From positions 1 through 64,000 of the forward strand of contig NZ_JBINJF010000001.1 in the NCBI RefSeq assembly GCF_043951865.1: a stretch of 64,000 nucleotides of DNA, written 5' to 3'. The translations under genes and the position numbers were made by a program. The notes under the pieces are model-generated. The model had not been told where the DNA came from. It saw nothing but the letters and a program-made list of their open reading frames with translations, and did no database searches. The DNA comes from JAMQKA01 sp043951865 (GTDB lineage: Bacteria; Bacteroidota; Rhodothermia; Balneolales; Balneolaceae). Shown here in pieces: positions 33,608-41,751 of the stretch (its first letter is position 1; the number at the start of each line of letters is the position of its first letter).

Positions 33608-34801
33608 TCAATTATCTGAGTCTGTATCAACAACTTCAGAAGCTTTGGTTCCTTCCTTTGCAGACCCGGTCGCATCGCCCTGTTCAGTTTCTTCAACCAG
33701 AGCCTTTCGCCTCCACCAGTTGGCCAGGGCAGAGCCGGAGACGTTCATCCATGACCCAAAGATCACCGAGGGGACGCCAACCGTGGCGATTTTGCCCATC
33801 TCCACGGCGATGCCGGAGGCCATCCCCGCGTTCTGCATGCCCACCTCAAAGGCGATGGTGCGGCATGATTTTTCATCCAGCCCCGAAAGCCGGCAGCCCC
33901 AGTAGCCGAAAAAGTAGCCGGCCAGGTTGTGGATCACGCCGGCCACAATAATCAGGAAACCAAGTGTCAGGATAGAATCGCGTCCGCCTGCCGTCATGAT
34001 CCCCAGTATTACCACAATGCCGGTCATCGAAATCGTGGGCATAATATCGTCCAGCCACTGGGCCTTCCCGTGTAGGTAGCGGTTAAACAGCACGCCCAGT
34101 ACCACCGGCAGAATAATCATATTGATGATACTCCACATCATCTCCAGGAAGTCAATCGGCACAAACTGGCCAGCCAGCAGCTGCATCAGAAACGGCGTGG
34201 CCAGCGGCGCCAGCAGGGTCCCGATTGCCGTCAGCGTGACCGACAGGGCCAGGTTGGCCCCGGCGATATAGGTCATCACATTGGAGGCGACCCCGCTGGG
34301 GGAAGAGCCCACCAGCACCACACCGGCGGCAATCTCAGCCGAAAACCCGAAGCTCAGTGCCAGGGTGATCCCCAGCACCGGCATGATGGTAAACTGGCAG
34401 ATCAGTCCCACGATAACGCCCTTGGGCATCTTCACCACGCCCACGAAATCCTGGATACTCAGGGAGGTCCCCATCCCAAACATAATGATCTGGATCAGCG
34501 GAACGATGAAGACACTCAGTTCCACCCCGCCCAGCTCAGTAAAGGGAGCCGGGTAGAACATGGCGGCCGCCACCGAGGCAAACACCCAGATCGAGAAGGC
34601 AAAGTCACGAAGTACCGAGTCGGTGCCCCGCACCCCAATAGCCAATGAGATGAACATCGTGACGACGGCTGCGCCTATGACATCAGCATTAAATCCAAGG
34701 CCCAGTAATACAAAAATTGAGACACAACTTAGTGCACTTAAATATTGCAATATCGTGTACAAAATATTACCCCGACTACCATTTTCGTTCTTTTCCATCA
34801 T
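33608..34801 (-). CDS. BASS family (bile acid:sodium symporter-like) transporter
   Basis: This 397-aa membrane protein has about ten or more hydrophobic segments and clear BASS signatures: FGMGTSLSIQDFVGVVKMPKGVIVG, LVGSSPSGVASNVMTYIAGANLALSVTLT and the C-terminal RTIAFEVGMQNAGMASGIAVEMG. BASS proteins use sodium to import organic anions; characterised members carry bile acids, pyruvate (plant BASS2) and ketopantoate (PanS). Lying between an aldehyde dehydrogenase and a PQQ dehydrogenase, it more likely carries a 2-oxo or sugar acid here. The C-terminal tail is acidic. The start can be either of two adjacent ATGs. A paralogue lies at 54531. Confidence 0.9.
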   Translation of the reverse strand: MMEKNENGSRGNILYTILQYLSALSCVSIFVLLGLGFNADVIGAAVVTMFISLAIGVRGTDSVLRDFAFSIWVFASVAAAMFYPAPFTELGGVELSVFIVPLIQIIMFGMGTSLSIQDFVGVVKMPKGVIVGLICQFTIMPVLGITLALSFGFSAEIAAGVVLVGSSPSGVASNVMTYIAGANLALSVTLTAIGTLLAPLATPFLMQLLAGQFVPIDFLEMMWSIINMIILPVVLGVLFNRYLHGKAQWLDDIMPTISMTGIVVILGIMTAGGRDSILTLGFLIIVAGVIHNLAGYFFGYWGCRLSGLDEKSCRTIAFEVGMQNAGMASGIAVEMGKIATVGVPSVIFGSWMNVSGSALANWWRRKALVEETEQGDATGSAKEGTKASEVVDTDSDN

Positions 34802-34890
34802 ATCAATATTTATCTATTTGCAAATATTTTTTTCCTGTGTGTTCCCTTCATATACCGACTGTTTCAGCTGAAATAACTTCTCCTTTCCTG

Positions 34891-36450
34891 CTATTTCGTA
34901 CGCTCCCAGTTGACAAGCCGCCCGATGCCCAGCGGGTTGTCCGCTTTGAGCTCATCCGGCAGCTGCTCCTCCGGGAATCCCTGGAAGCAGACCGGGCGTA
35001 CAAACCGCTCAATGGCCAGGGTTCCCACCGACGTGGCCCGGGCGTCGGTGGTGGCGGGAAACGGTCCCCCATGTACCATGGCGTGGTTCACCTGCACCCC
35101 GGTCGGAAAGCCGTTGAAGATCAGGCGACCAACTTTGCGCTGCAGTACCCTCACCAGTTCGGAGTACTCTTCAAGGTCCTGTTCCGTTCCGTACAACGTG
35201 GCCGTCAGGTGGCCCTGCAGATTCTCCGCAATAGCCACCAGGTCCTGCTTGCCGCCGGCCGTTATCGTCAGTGTGGACGGGCCAAAGACCTCTTCTTCGA
35301 GGAACCGGTTGGCCAGGAAGTCCTTTGAACTTACATTAAGCAGGTGCGGTACCCCCGGGGTGGCCGAGCCGTTGTCTTTTCCATCTGCGACAAGCCGGAC
35401 GCCTTCCTGCTGCAGCAGTTTTTCGAGTCCCTGCTTGTAAGCCGACTGGATACCGGCCGTCAGCATGGTCCCGGCGCTGGCTTTTTTGAAATGCTCGGAG
35501 ACCTTTTGCTGGAACGCGCGGGCCTCATCAGAATCCTGGTAGGCCACCAGCCCGGGATTGGTACAAAACTGTCCCACCCCCAGGTTGACGGAGTTGACCA
35601 ACCCTTCGGCGAGCTCTTCGCCCTGCTCTTTGAGGGCGCCCGGCAGCAGGAACATGGGATTGGTACTGCCCATCTCGGCATAGACCGGAATCGGCTCCGG
35701 GCGACGGGTGGCCGCATCGTAGAGCGCTTTCCCTCCCTTAAATGAGCCGGTAAACCCGATCGCCTTTGCCAGCGGGTGTTCGACCATCGCCTGACCCACC
35801 TCGTGGGAGGTTCCCTGTACCATCGAAAAGGTTCCGTCTGGCATTCCCGTCTCTTCCACTGCTTTCCGGATCGCGCCCCCGACCATCTCGCAGGTGCCCG
35901 GGTGGGCGGGATGTGCTTTCACCACGATGGTGCATCCCGCGGCCAGGGCCGATGCGGTGTCTCCGCCGGCCACTGAAAAGGCCAGAGGGAAGTTGCTGGC
36001 CCCAAAAATGCCGACCGGGCCGAGCGCCATCTTCATGCTTCTGATGTCAGGGCCCTCCTTGGAGGTGTCGATGCGGGCATCCACCCACGAGCCCTCCCGG
36101 ATCACCTTCCCGAACAGCCGCAGCTGCCCGACGGTGCGACCCCGCTCACCGTTCAGGTGTCCTTCCGTCAGGCCGGTTTCCCTGCTGCAGCGCCGGATGA
36201 GCTGGTCGCCCAGGGCCTCGATCTCGTCGGCGATCGCCTCCAGCAGTTCAGCCCGCCGGGTCCCGCTTTTCTGGCGATACACCTTAAAGGCTTCCTCTGC
36301 CTTCCGGAAGGCCTGGTCGACCTCATCGCCTGTGGCCTCCACGTAGCTTGGCTGAAGGTCTTCACCCGTCGCCGGGTTGACCGCCTGGAAGATCACACTC
36401 CCATCGGCTGACCGAGTGTTTCCTATAAAATTTTCCCCTGTCAGTTCCAT
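34891..36450 (-). CDS. 2,5-dioxovalerate (alpha-ketoglutarate semialdehyde) dehydrogenase
   Basis: This 519-aa protein is an aldehyde dehydrogenase of the KGSADH type, which oxidises 2-oxoglutarate semialdehyde to 2-oxoglutarate with NAD(P)+, the last step of non-phosphorylative pentose and hexarate pathways. It starts MELTGENFIGNTRSADG, has FGASNFPLAFSVAGGDTASALAAGC, AIGFTGSFKGGKAL, catalytic Glu259 (YAEMGSTNP) and catalytic Cys296 (GQFCTNPG). No signal peptide is present, so it is cytoplasmic. It starts 4 bp after the FAH-family dehydratase ends; the two form consecutive steps of a Weimberg-like route. Confidence 0.9.
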   Translation of the reverse strand: MELTGENFIGNTRSADGSVIFQAVNPATGEDLQPSYVEATGDEVDQAFRKAEEAFKVYRQKSGTRRAELLEAIADEIEALGDQLIRRCSRETGLTEGHLNGERGRTVGQLRLFGKVIREGSWVDARIDTSKEGPDIRSMKMALGPVGIFGASNFPLAFSVAGGDTASALAAGCTIVVKAHPAHPGTCEMVGGAIRKAVEETGMPDGTFSMVQGTSHEVGQAMVEHPLAKAIGFTGSFKGGKALYDAATRRPEPIPVYAEMGSTNPMFLLPGALKEQGEELAEGLVNSVNLGVGQFCTNPGLVAYQDSDEARAFQQKVSEHFKKASAGTMLTAGIQSAYKQGLEKLLQQEGVRLVADGKDNGSATPGVPHLLNVSSKDFLANRFLEEEVFGPSTLTITAGGKQDLVAIAENLQGHLTATLYGTEQDLEEYSELVRVLQRKVGRLIFNGFPTGVQVNHAMVHGGPFPATTDARATSVGTLAIERFVRPVCFQGFPEEQLPDELKADNPLGIGRLVNWERTK

Positions 36451-36454
36451 CTGC

Positions 36455-37288
36455 CTATTTAACTTTGTTGATTAATGTCCCGATGTGGGAAATTGAAATT
36501 CTGATTTCATCGCCGTGATGCAGCGTAAATTCGTTGGTGGGCACAATACCGGTGCCCGTCATCAACAAACTTCCCTTTGGAAATGAGCACTCCCGGTATA
36601 GGTAAGATACAAGCTCACTGAATGAGCGTTTAATCTGGTTAATCTCTATATCTTCGGCAAACACAATGGTCCCGTCCCGTTCAATCTCCAATGCAATAGT
36701 TGTTTCCGGGGGAAGTGAGTCTTCGGTCACATACATACACGGGCCCAGCGCCGCCGAGCCGTCGTAGCATTTGGCCTGGGGCAGGTAGAGCGGGTTTTCG
36801 CCTTCAATACTGCGGGAGCTCATGTCGTTGCCGATGGTGTATCCCACGATTTTTCCGGCAGAGGTGATCATCAGCGTGAGCTCCGGTTCGGGCACGTCCC
36901 AAGTCGAATCTTCTCTTATTCTAACATATTCACCAGGTCCAACCGTACGGTTTCTAGTAGCTTTAAAAAAAAGTTCCGGCCGGTCTGCGCTGTACACGCG
37001 ATCATAAAAATCACCGCCACCGGCCTCTTTTGACTCCTCCTGCCGGCCCAGTTTGCTCTTGTAGTAGGTCACCCCGCTGGCCCAGATCTCCTGGCGGCCA
37101 ATCGGGGCCTCCAGTTCGTTTTCCACCAGCTCCTGTCCATTCGCCACTGGCTCCTGGGCTGACACGATGCGTTCGATTTTACCGGCCAGCCCGTCATCAT
37201 TAATAAACGAGTCCCACTCCTGGTCCAACAGGTAAAATGCATCCCTGTGCTCGATTACTATTCCCGCCGTGGTCTTGTATACTTTCAT
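36455..37288 (-). CDS. FAH-family 2-keto-3-deoxy acid dehydratase-like protein
   Basis: This 277-aa protein belongs to the fumarylacetoacetate hydrolase family. Visible motifs are IWASGVTYYKSKLGRQEE near 89-106, ELFFKATRNRTVGPGEYV, the metal-site WDVPEPELTLMI (Glu-x-Glu) and GYTIGNDMSSRSIEGENPLYLPQAKCYDGSAALGP. LMTGTGIVPTNEFTLHHGDEI ends it. Relatives in archaea and proteobacteria dehydrate 2-keto-3-deoxy-pentonates to 2-oxoglutarate semialdehyde. The 4-bp spacing to the KGSADH gene supports that role; other FAH activities (hydrolase, isomerase) remain possible. It lacks a signal peptide. A dispersed repeat lies in the 299 bp upstream. Confidence 0.85.
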   Translation of the reverse strand: MKVYKTTAGIVIEHRDAFYLLDQEWDSFINDDGLAGKIERIVSAQEPVANGQELVENELEAPIGRQEIWASGVTYYKSKLGRQEESKEAGGGDFYDRVYSADRPELFFKATRNRTVGPGEYVRIREDSTWDVPEPELTLMITSAGKIVGYTIGNDMSSRSIEGENPLYLPQAKCYDGSAALGPCMYVTEDSLPPETTIALEIERDGTIVFAEDIEINQIKRSFSELVSYLYRECSFPKGSLLMTGTGIVPTNEFTLHHGDEIRISISHIGTLINKVK

Positions 37289-37322
37289 GCAAATCTACCC
37301 GTTTGGTCTTGTATGCAGAGGG

Positions 37323-37428
37323 CTTTGCAAAATCCTCAATTCCTCGTTTAGGGGGAGTTGTACTCCCGTTAAAAGATCACCAAGGTCGGTAACAACTACT
37401 TCCCAACAAAATGGCAGGTTCTGCAAAG
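37323..37428 (+). repeat. MITE-like repeat, copy A
   Basis: This 106-bp element starts CTTTGCAAAATCC and ends GGTTCTGCAAAG, so its ends are imperfect inverted repeats. The interior holds GGAGTTGTACTCCCGTT, AAGGTCGGT and TTCCCAACAAA. It is clearly related to copies at 54403 and 61994. It has no coding capacity and lies between the FAH gene and an upstream dehydratase gene. Confidence 0.8.
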
Positions 37429-37587
37429 GTCCCTATGTGTATTCATGAGCCTGATTGCAGGATTGGGTAACCGGTTGGCAGATACTATTTGATTATTTCC
37501 CAATCTTCTCTCAGGCTGCAGTTGCCTTCTAATAAATGACCGGACCCGTCCCTGCAAGCCCGGTCAGATTTGGGATTTAGAGAAAAC

Positions 37588-38889
37588 TCATTCAAAAAAC
37601 GGATAGCCCTCGGTGGCGTACTTGCGCATGCCCTCCTCGTTGATCTCCACCCCGATGCCGGGTTGGTCCGAGACCGGCAGGTAGCCATCCTCATCGACCA
37701 TCTGGTCGCCGTCCCAGCTGACGATCTCCTTGAACATCGGGTCCTCGTGGAAGTATATCTGCCATTCCATAATCATAAAGTTGGGCACCGAGGCGCACAC
37801 GTGGGCCGTGGCCATCGCCCCCAGGTAGGAGCTGACCATGTGCGGGGCAAACGGTATGTAGTACAGCTGGGCCAGATTGGCGATTCGCTGGCCTTCCCCC
37901 AGGCCACCCGCTTTCTGCAGGTCCGGCATAATCATATCCACGGCCCCGATCTCAAACAGCTCCCGGAAATCATGGGCCAGGTAGAGATTCTCCCCGGTAC
38001 ACAGCGGTGTGGTGGTCTCTTCCTGGATATACTTGTATGCCTCGGGGTTTTCAGCCGGAATCGGGTCCTCCAGCCACATCAGGTTGACCGGTTCCATCTT
38101 GCGGGCAATCTTTTTGGCACTCGGCAGGTCGTAGCGCCCGTGCATGTCTGCGCAGATATCCACATCCGGGCCGACCTGCTCGCGGGCGGCCATCATCTGG
38201 GCGTACATTCGCTCGATCTCTCCCTGGCTGGCCGTCCAGTTGTAACGGTCCCACCGGGCCGGGTCGTTGGCCTGATCCAGGTCAAACTTGACGGCCGTCA
38301 TGTTGTAGTCAACTGCCTTCTGAGCGCTTTGGGCAAACTCCTCGGGAGAGGGCTGGGAGGACTGGTACAGGGCCGTGTCCATATACACCCGCACCCGGTC
38401 ACGGAACTTCCCGCCCAGCAGCTGGTAGACCGGCACTTCCAGGGCTTTCCCGGCCAGGTCCCACAGGGCGGTCTCCACGGCCGCCAGGGCCGCCAGGTAC
38501 ATCCCCGACTGCGCCCCGCCGAACACCCCGGAACGCCGGATCTCATAATAAAGGCGATGCACATCCAGCGGGTTACGGCCCTGCAGGCGGCGCCCCCAGC
38601 CCAGCACCAGCTGATCGGTCCCGCGCACCGCATCGGCTCCCTCCCCGTGGCCGACGATATCCTGGTTGGTGTAGATCTTGACAAACAGGTGACTGCCCCC
38701 GCGGATATACCCCACCTTCAGATCCGTAATCTCAAGATCGGACGGACGGGAATATTTCTTCGTTTTGTTTACGGCCTGCTCAAGGCCCTTGCCCGCTCCG
38801 GTGAACGGGGCCGCCGCAAACGCACCGGCGCCCAGCGCACTCTTTGATAAAAATGATCGTCGCGAATACTTATTATTTGTACTGTCCAT
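37588..38889 (-). CDS. Tat-exported enolase-superfamily aldonate dehydratase-like protein
   Basis: The product is about 433 aa. I start at the ATG 38887-38889, preceded by a good AGAGGA ribosome site; a longer frame to 39123 overlaps the next gene and is not believable. A Tat signal follows (RRSFLSKSALGAGAFAAAP). Barrel residues are TAVKFDLD, Asp248 and His250 in ADMHGRYD, MWLEDPIP, CTGENLY, MPDLQKAGG and PHMVSSYLG. The Asp-x-His after strand 3 resembles galactonate- and mannonate-type dehydratases, so a sugar-acid dehydration giving a 2-keto-3-deoxy acid is the best guess. It lies 46 bp after the RraA-like gene. Most canonical active site of the five paralogues. Confidence 0.88.
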   Translation of the reverse strand: MDSTNNKYSRRSFLSKSALGAGAFAAAPFTGAGKGLEQAVNKTKKYSRPSDLEITDLKVGYIRGGSHLFVKIYTNQDIVGHGEGADAVRGTDQLVLGWGRRLQGRNPLDVHRLYYEIRRSGVFGGAQSGMYLAALAAVETALWDLAGKALEVPVYQLLGGKFRDRVRVYMDTALYQSSQPSPEEFAQSAQKAVDYNMTAVKFDLDQANDPARWDRYNWTASQGEIERMYAQMMAAREQVGPDVDICADMHGRYDLPSAKKIARKMEPVNLMWLEDPIPAENPEAYKYIQEETTTPLCTGENLYLAHDFRELFEIGAVDMIMPDLQKAGGLGEGQRIANLAQLYYIPFAPHMVSSYLGAMATAHVCASVPNFMIMEWQIYFHEDPMFKEIVSWDGDQMVDEDGYLPVSDQPGIGVEINEEGMRKYATEGYPFFE

Positions 38890-38935
38890 ATTGTTTCCTC
38901 TTTCTAAATTCATCTTAGTGGTTTTCCGGCCGATA

Positions 38936-39901
38936 TTACCAGGTGCGCTCATCCAGCAGCTCCTGGATCTGCTCTTTGGGCACCGGCAGCTCATCGATGT
39001 GATCCTCCAGCCAGCGGGAGAAATCCTTCTCGATCTGCTCCGACCAGCGTGCGTCGATCTGCCCGGCGCTGTATACGCCCTCGCGAATCCGCTGCTGGCC
39101 GAACATGTCGCGCAAGCGCACAATTTCCGAGGTGGTGGCCACCTGTTCTGCCAGGTGGGGCGGGATAAATATCACCCCGCCATCGCGCCCCAGCACGACA
39201 TCCCCGGGCATGACCATCACCTCACCGATACGGGTGGGGTGGTTTATGCCCACCAGGGTGGTATTCAGCTCCCCATCGGGATTGTTCAAGTGGTGCGAGG
39301 GATGATAGCTGCGAAAAAAAGCCGTAAAACCATCGATCTCCTTCAGCCCGGCCACATCGCGCAACGCCCCGTTATAGACGATCCCGTTACCCGAATTGGT
39401 ATAGATGGCGTTCCCCACATTGTCACCGATGGTGGGCCCGTCCTCGTGGGCACCAAACTGATCGGCCACATACACATCGCCCGGTTGCAGCATCTCTACC
39501 GGCCAGGAGTTTTGCGAGCCCGTGCGACCTACCTTTTCTCCCTGTTTCTCAAGCACACGCTGCACGTCGGGGCGGCCCGGCATAAACGTGGCTGTCAGCG
39601 CCCGGCCCACCAGCACGCTGTCGGGGTTCAGCACCTGCCAGTTTTCCGCATACTGATGCTCGTAGTTGTTGTTGCGCAGCACCGCCCACGCCTCTTCCAG
39701 GGTCACCTGTTTCATCCGTTCCAGCAGGCTTTCCGGGACCTTCGGGCGGCCGTCAGGGTATCGATCCCCCTCCCATTCCGGGGTCAGGGCTATCAGCTCC
39801 TGTTCGGAAAATTGCACTTCCTGTGCCTCCAACGGAAAATGGAAAATCATAAAAAGTACTAACAAACAAATCGTGTAAGTCCAGCTGCTTTTTATTGTCA
39901 T
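38936..39901 (-). CDS. Secreted RraA-like protein (putative aldolase/decarboxylase)
   Basis: This 321-aa protein has an N-terminal Sec signal peptide (hydrophobic about 8-22, likely cleavage after LEAQ). A RraA-fold domain spans about 75-260: WPVEMLQPGDVYVADQFG, GDNVGNAIYTNSGNGIVYNGALRDVAGLKE and RIGEVMVMPGDVVLGRDGGVIFIPPHLAE. The Arg181-Asp182 pair matches the catalytic Arg-Asp of HMG/CHA aldolases in this fold, which cleave 4-hydroxy-2-oxo acids to pyruvate, so an enzyme is more likely than the RNase E inhibitor RraA. Export of such a protein is unusual. It opens the enzyme part of cassette 1, and has a paralogue at 57324. Confidence 0.82.
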   Translation of the reverse strand: MTIKSSWTYTICLLVLFMIFHFPLEAQEVQFSEQELIALTPEWEGDRYPDGRPKVPESLLERMKQVTLEEAWAVLRNNNYEHQYAENWQVLNPDSVLVGRALTATFMPGRPDVQRVLEKQGEKVGRTGSQNSWPVEMLQPGDVYVADQFGAHEDGPTIGDNVGNAIYTNSGNGIVYNGALRDVAGLKEIDGFTAFFRSYHPSHHLNNPDGELNTTLVGINHPTRIGEVMVMPGDVVLGRDGGVIFIPPHLAEQVATTSEIVRLRDMFGQQRIREGVYSAGQIDARWSEQIEKDFSRWLEDHIDELPVPKEQIQELLDERTW

Positions 39902-40040
39902 ACCTGCATAATTAAAATTAATATTATTGCGTATCTACTAAATAAAAGCTTTACTCATAAAAGATTAGATAAAAAGAAAAACTCCTGCCTTCAAAAAAAC
40001 ATCTCTATTCCCTAATCAGACCCTTTGCTGGCCTATTTAC

Positions 40041-40092
40041 AAAAAAAGATCCCAACAAAACTTGGTTCATAACAAGTTAGCCGGGATCTTTC
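40041..40092 (-). terminator. Rho-independent terminator of the SusC-SusD operon
   Basis: On the minus strand AAAGATCCC pairs with GGGATCTTT, with an inner AACTTG/CAAGTT stem, and the 3' arm runs into seven T. It is 33 bp after the SusD stop and separates susCD from the RraA-like gene. Confidence 0.9.
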
Positions 40093-40124
40093 CAGAATAT
40101 TTTACCATTCATCCGGCGTACGTA

Positions 40125-41702
40125 TCAGTTTGGGTTATACGATTCCGTATCCCACCAGACACGGGCATCCAAATTATTACCACTCCATCCCTGTCGTTCG
40201 ATTGCTGATCGAACATTATCGGCATTGACTGCAATCTCACGTTCGACATATTTCCTGCGTCTGATAAAGTCACCACTAATTTCCTGGTCGGGATATGGAT
40301 TAGGATCTAATTGGGGATAACCGGTGCGTCTCCAATTTGAAAAAACCTCCCGAGGATTTATGATGAAACCAGCAACCCAATATTGATTATGTATATGTTC
40401 ATAGGGGTTTTCTGCAAGATAGGCCTGCTCCTGTTCTGATACATAATCATCGATCTCGCTTTGGGGAATGGCCATATCCGGATGGTGTTGTTCCATCTGT
40501 TCGAGATGTGCCCGTACTCCTTCGGTAAAGAAATCTACAGCCGGCCCCGAAATCCAGTTTCTCTCCGCTGCCTCGGCTAAAAGAAGTTGCGTCTGGGCAT
40601 AGGTAATCAGAAAGTCTGGGGCTGTCTGAGAAACCATCCGGTCTCTGTCCACCTGGGAATAGTCCCACATAGATTCCAGCCCATCTGATGCGGCCTGGTC
40701 ATGAATGGTAGTCTGGTCATGGCCCAGAGGCATGCCTATCTGATCTGCGGGATCCGTGCTTCTGTTCAGACGTTCGTCCTGATCGCCGATACCGGTTGCC
40801 CCGACATATCTAACGGCAATAGAACGGAGTCGCGGATCATCATTTTCTTTCATGTAATCAACAAATACCTCAGTCAGGTAAAAATTATGGCGCTCTCCTC
40901 CGTTAAAAGTTCCTGACAAAGAAAAGTTATAGTTATCATTGCGGACGATAATTGCATTGTCTTCATTTGACTGAAAAACTCCGCCATTGTATGCCGCCTG
41001 CACATACTGCTGAGCGGTACCAGGAGCTATTTCACTAAGCCGCATACCATACCTTAGCAGCAAGGAATAACCGAAACGTTTCCATTTGGTGATATCTCCG
41101 GCATATAAAATATCGTTCGTTTCAATCCGGGAATTGGGATCCAGGGCCTCGGTAGCTTGCTGTATTTCTTGCAGAGCACTTTCATAGATCGATTCCTGAG
41201 TATCATAAGAGGGATTCAGTACCCCCTCGTGATATCCCAGACCCGCCTCTGAATACGGGGCATCACCGATTGTATCGGTCGCCAGCAACCCTACAAAGGC
41301 TTTCCATATCCTGGCCTTCTGATGGGCGTTATGGTAGAAATCATCATCTCGGGTATTTTCGATCACATCTACAGCATGACTAATTATAGAATAGTCATCG
41401 TCAAAATAATCGATAACCCATGGAAACTGGTTATCCTGGTTGAAATTCCCCCCGGCCAACGTCTGACCGTAGGGGGCAATCATCTGTTGTACGATGGCTG
41501 CATCGTATAACAGGTGTCCGTATATACCCGAACTGGGTGTTAGCTGGATCTGATCATTAAGAATTGTCATCGGCTCAAGTTCATTTACGGCTGTTTCATC
41601 AACATTCATTGAATCGAACCCTGCATCGCAACTCGTAAAGAAACTTAATAGTCCCATGACACTGCATACTATAACAACGGATCTGATATTTAACTTTTTC
41701 AT
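40125..41702 (-). CDS. SusD/RagB family nutrient-binding lipoprotein
   Basis: This 525-aa protein has a lipoprotein signal with Cys25 (SFFTSC). The mature part matches the SusD-like_2 subgroup: FNQDNQFPWVIDYFDDDYSII, HQKARIWKAFVGLLATDTIGDAPYSEA, WKRFGYSLLLRYGMRLSEIAPGTA and the C-terminal NPREVFSNWRRTGYPQLDPNPYP. SusD-type proteins sit on the cell surface as the lid of the SusC transporter and capture oligosaccharides or other nutrients. It follows the SusC gene by 49 bp and is the last gene before a strong terminator. The ligand is not predictable. Confidence 0.92.
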   Translation of the reverse strand: MKKLNIRSVVIVCSVMGLLSFFTSCDAGFDSMNVDETAVNELEPMTILNDQIQLTPSSGIYGHLLYDAAIVQQMIAPYGQTLAGGNFNQDNQFPWVIDYFDDDYSIISHAVDVIENTRDDDFYHNAHQKARIWKAFVGLLATDTIGDAPYSEAGLGYHEGVLNPSYDTQESIYESALQEIQQATEALDPNSRIETNDILYAGDITKWKRFGYSLLLRYGMRLSEIAPGTAQQYVQAAYNGGVFQSNEDNAIIVRNDNYNFSLSGTFNGGERHNFYLTEVFVDYMKENDDPRLRSIAVRYVGATGIGDQDERLNRSTDPADQIGMPLGHDQTTIHDQAASDGLESMWDYSQVDRDRMVSQTAPDFLITYAQTQLLLAEAAERNWISGPAVDFFTEGVRAHLEQMEQHHPDMAIPQSEIDDYVSEQEQAYLAENPYEHIHNQYWVAGFIINPREVFSNWRRTGYPQLDPNPYPDQEISGDFIRRRKYVEREIAVNADNVRSAIERQGWSGNNLDARVWWDTESYNPN

Positions 41703-41751
41703 CGTATTTATGGATTTAAATATTTATAATTTTTTTCTCACAGAATTGCGG

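Noticed and set aside
33608..34801. Annotation as a true bile acid transporter
   Set aside because: Only the family name supports it; gene context and known substrates of bacterial and plant relatives point to organic acids.
37570..38847. Long plus-strand open frame opposite the MR/MLE gene
   Set aside because: It mirrors the minus-strand gene in a GC-rich region, has no family motif and no ribosome site. Similar antisense frames at 53193-54464, 54522-55667 and 56061-57149 are rejected for the same reason.
38890..39123. N-terminal extension of the MR/MLE protein at 37588
   Set aside because: The extension is Cys/Ser/Arg-rich without homology, overlaps the RraA-like gene, and would put the Tat signal 78 residues inside the protein. 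The ATG at 38889 has a good ribosome site.
38936..39901. Annotation as RNase E activity regulator RraA
   Set aside because: The protein is exported, is larger than RraA and keeps the Arg-Asp pair of RraA-fold aldolases.
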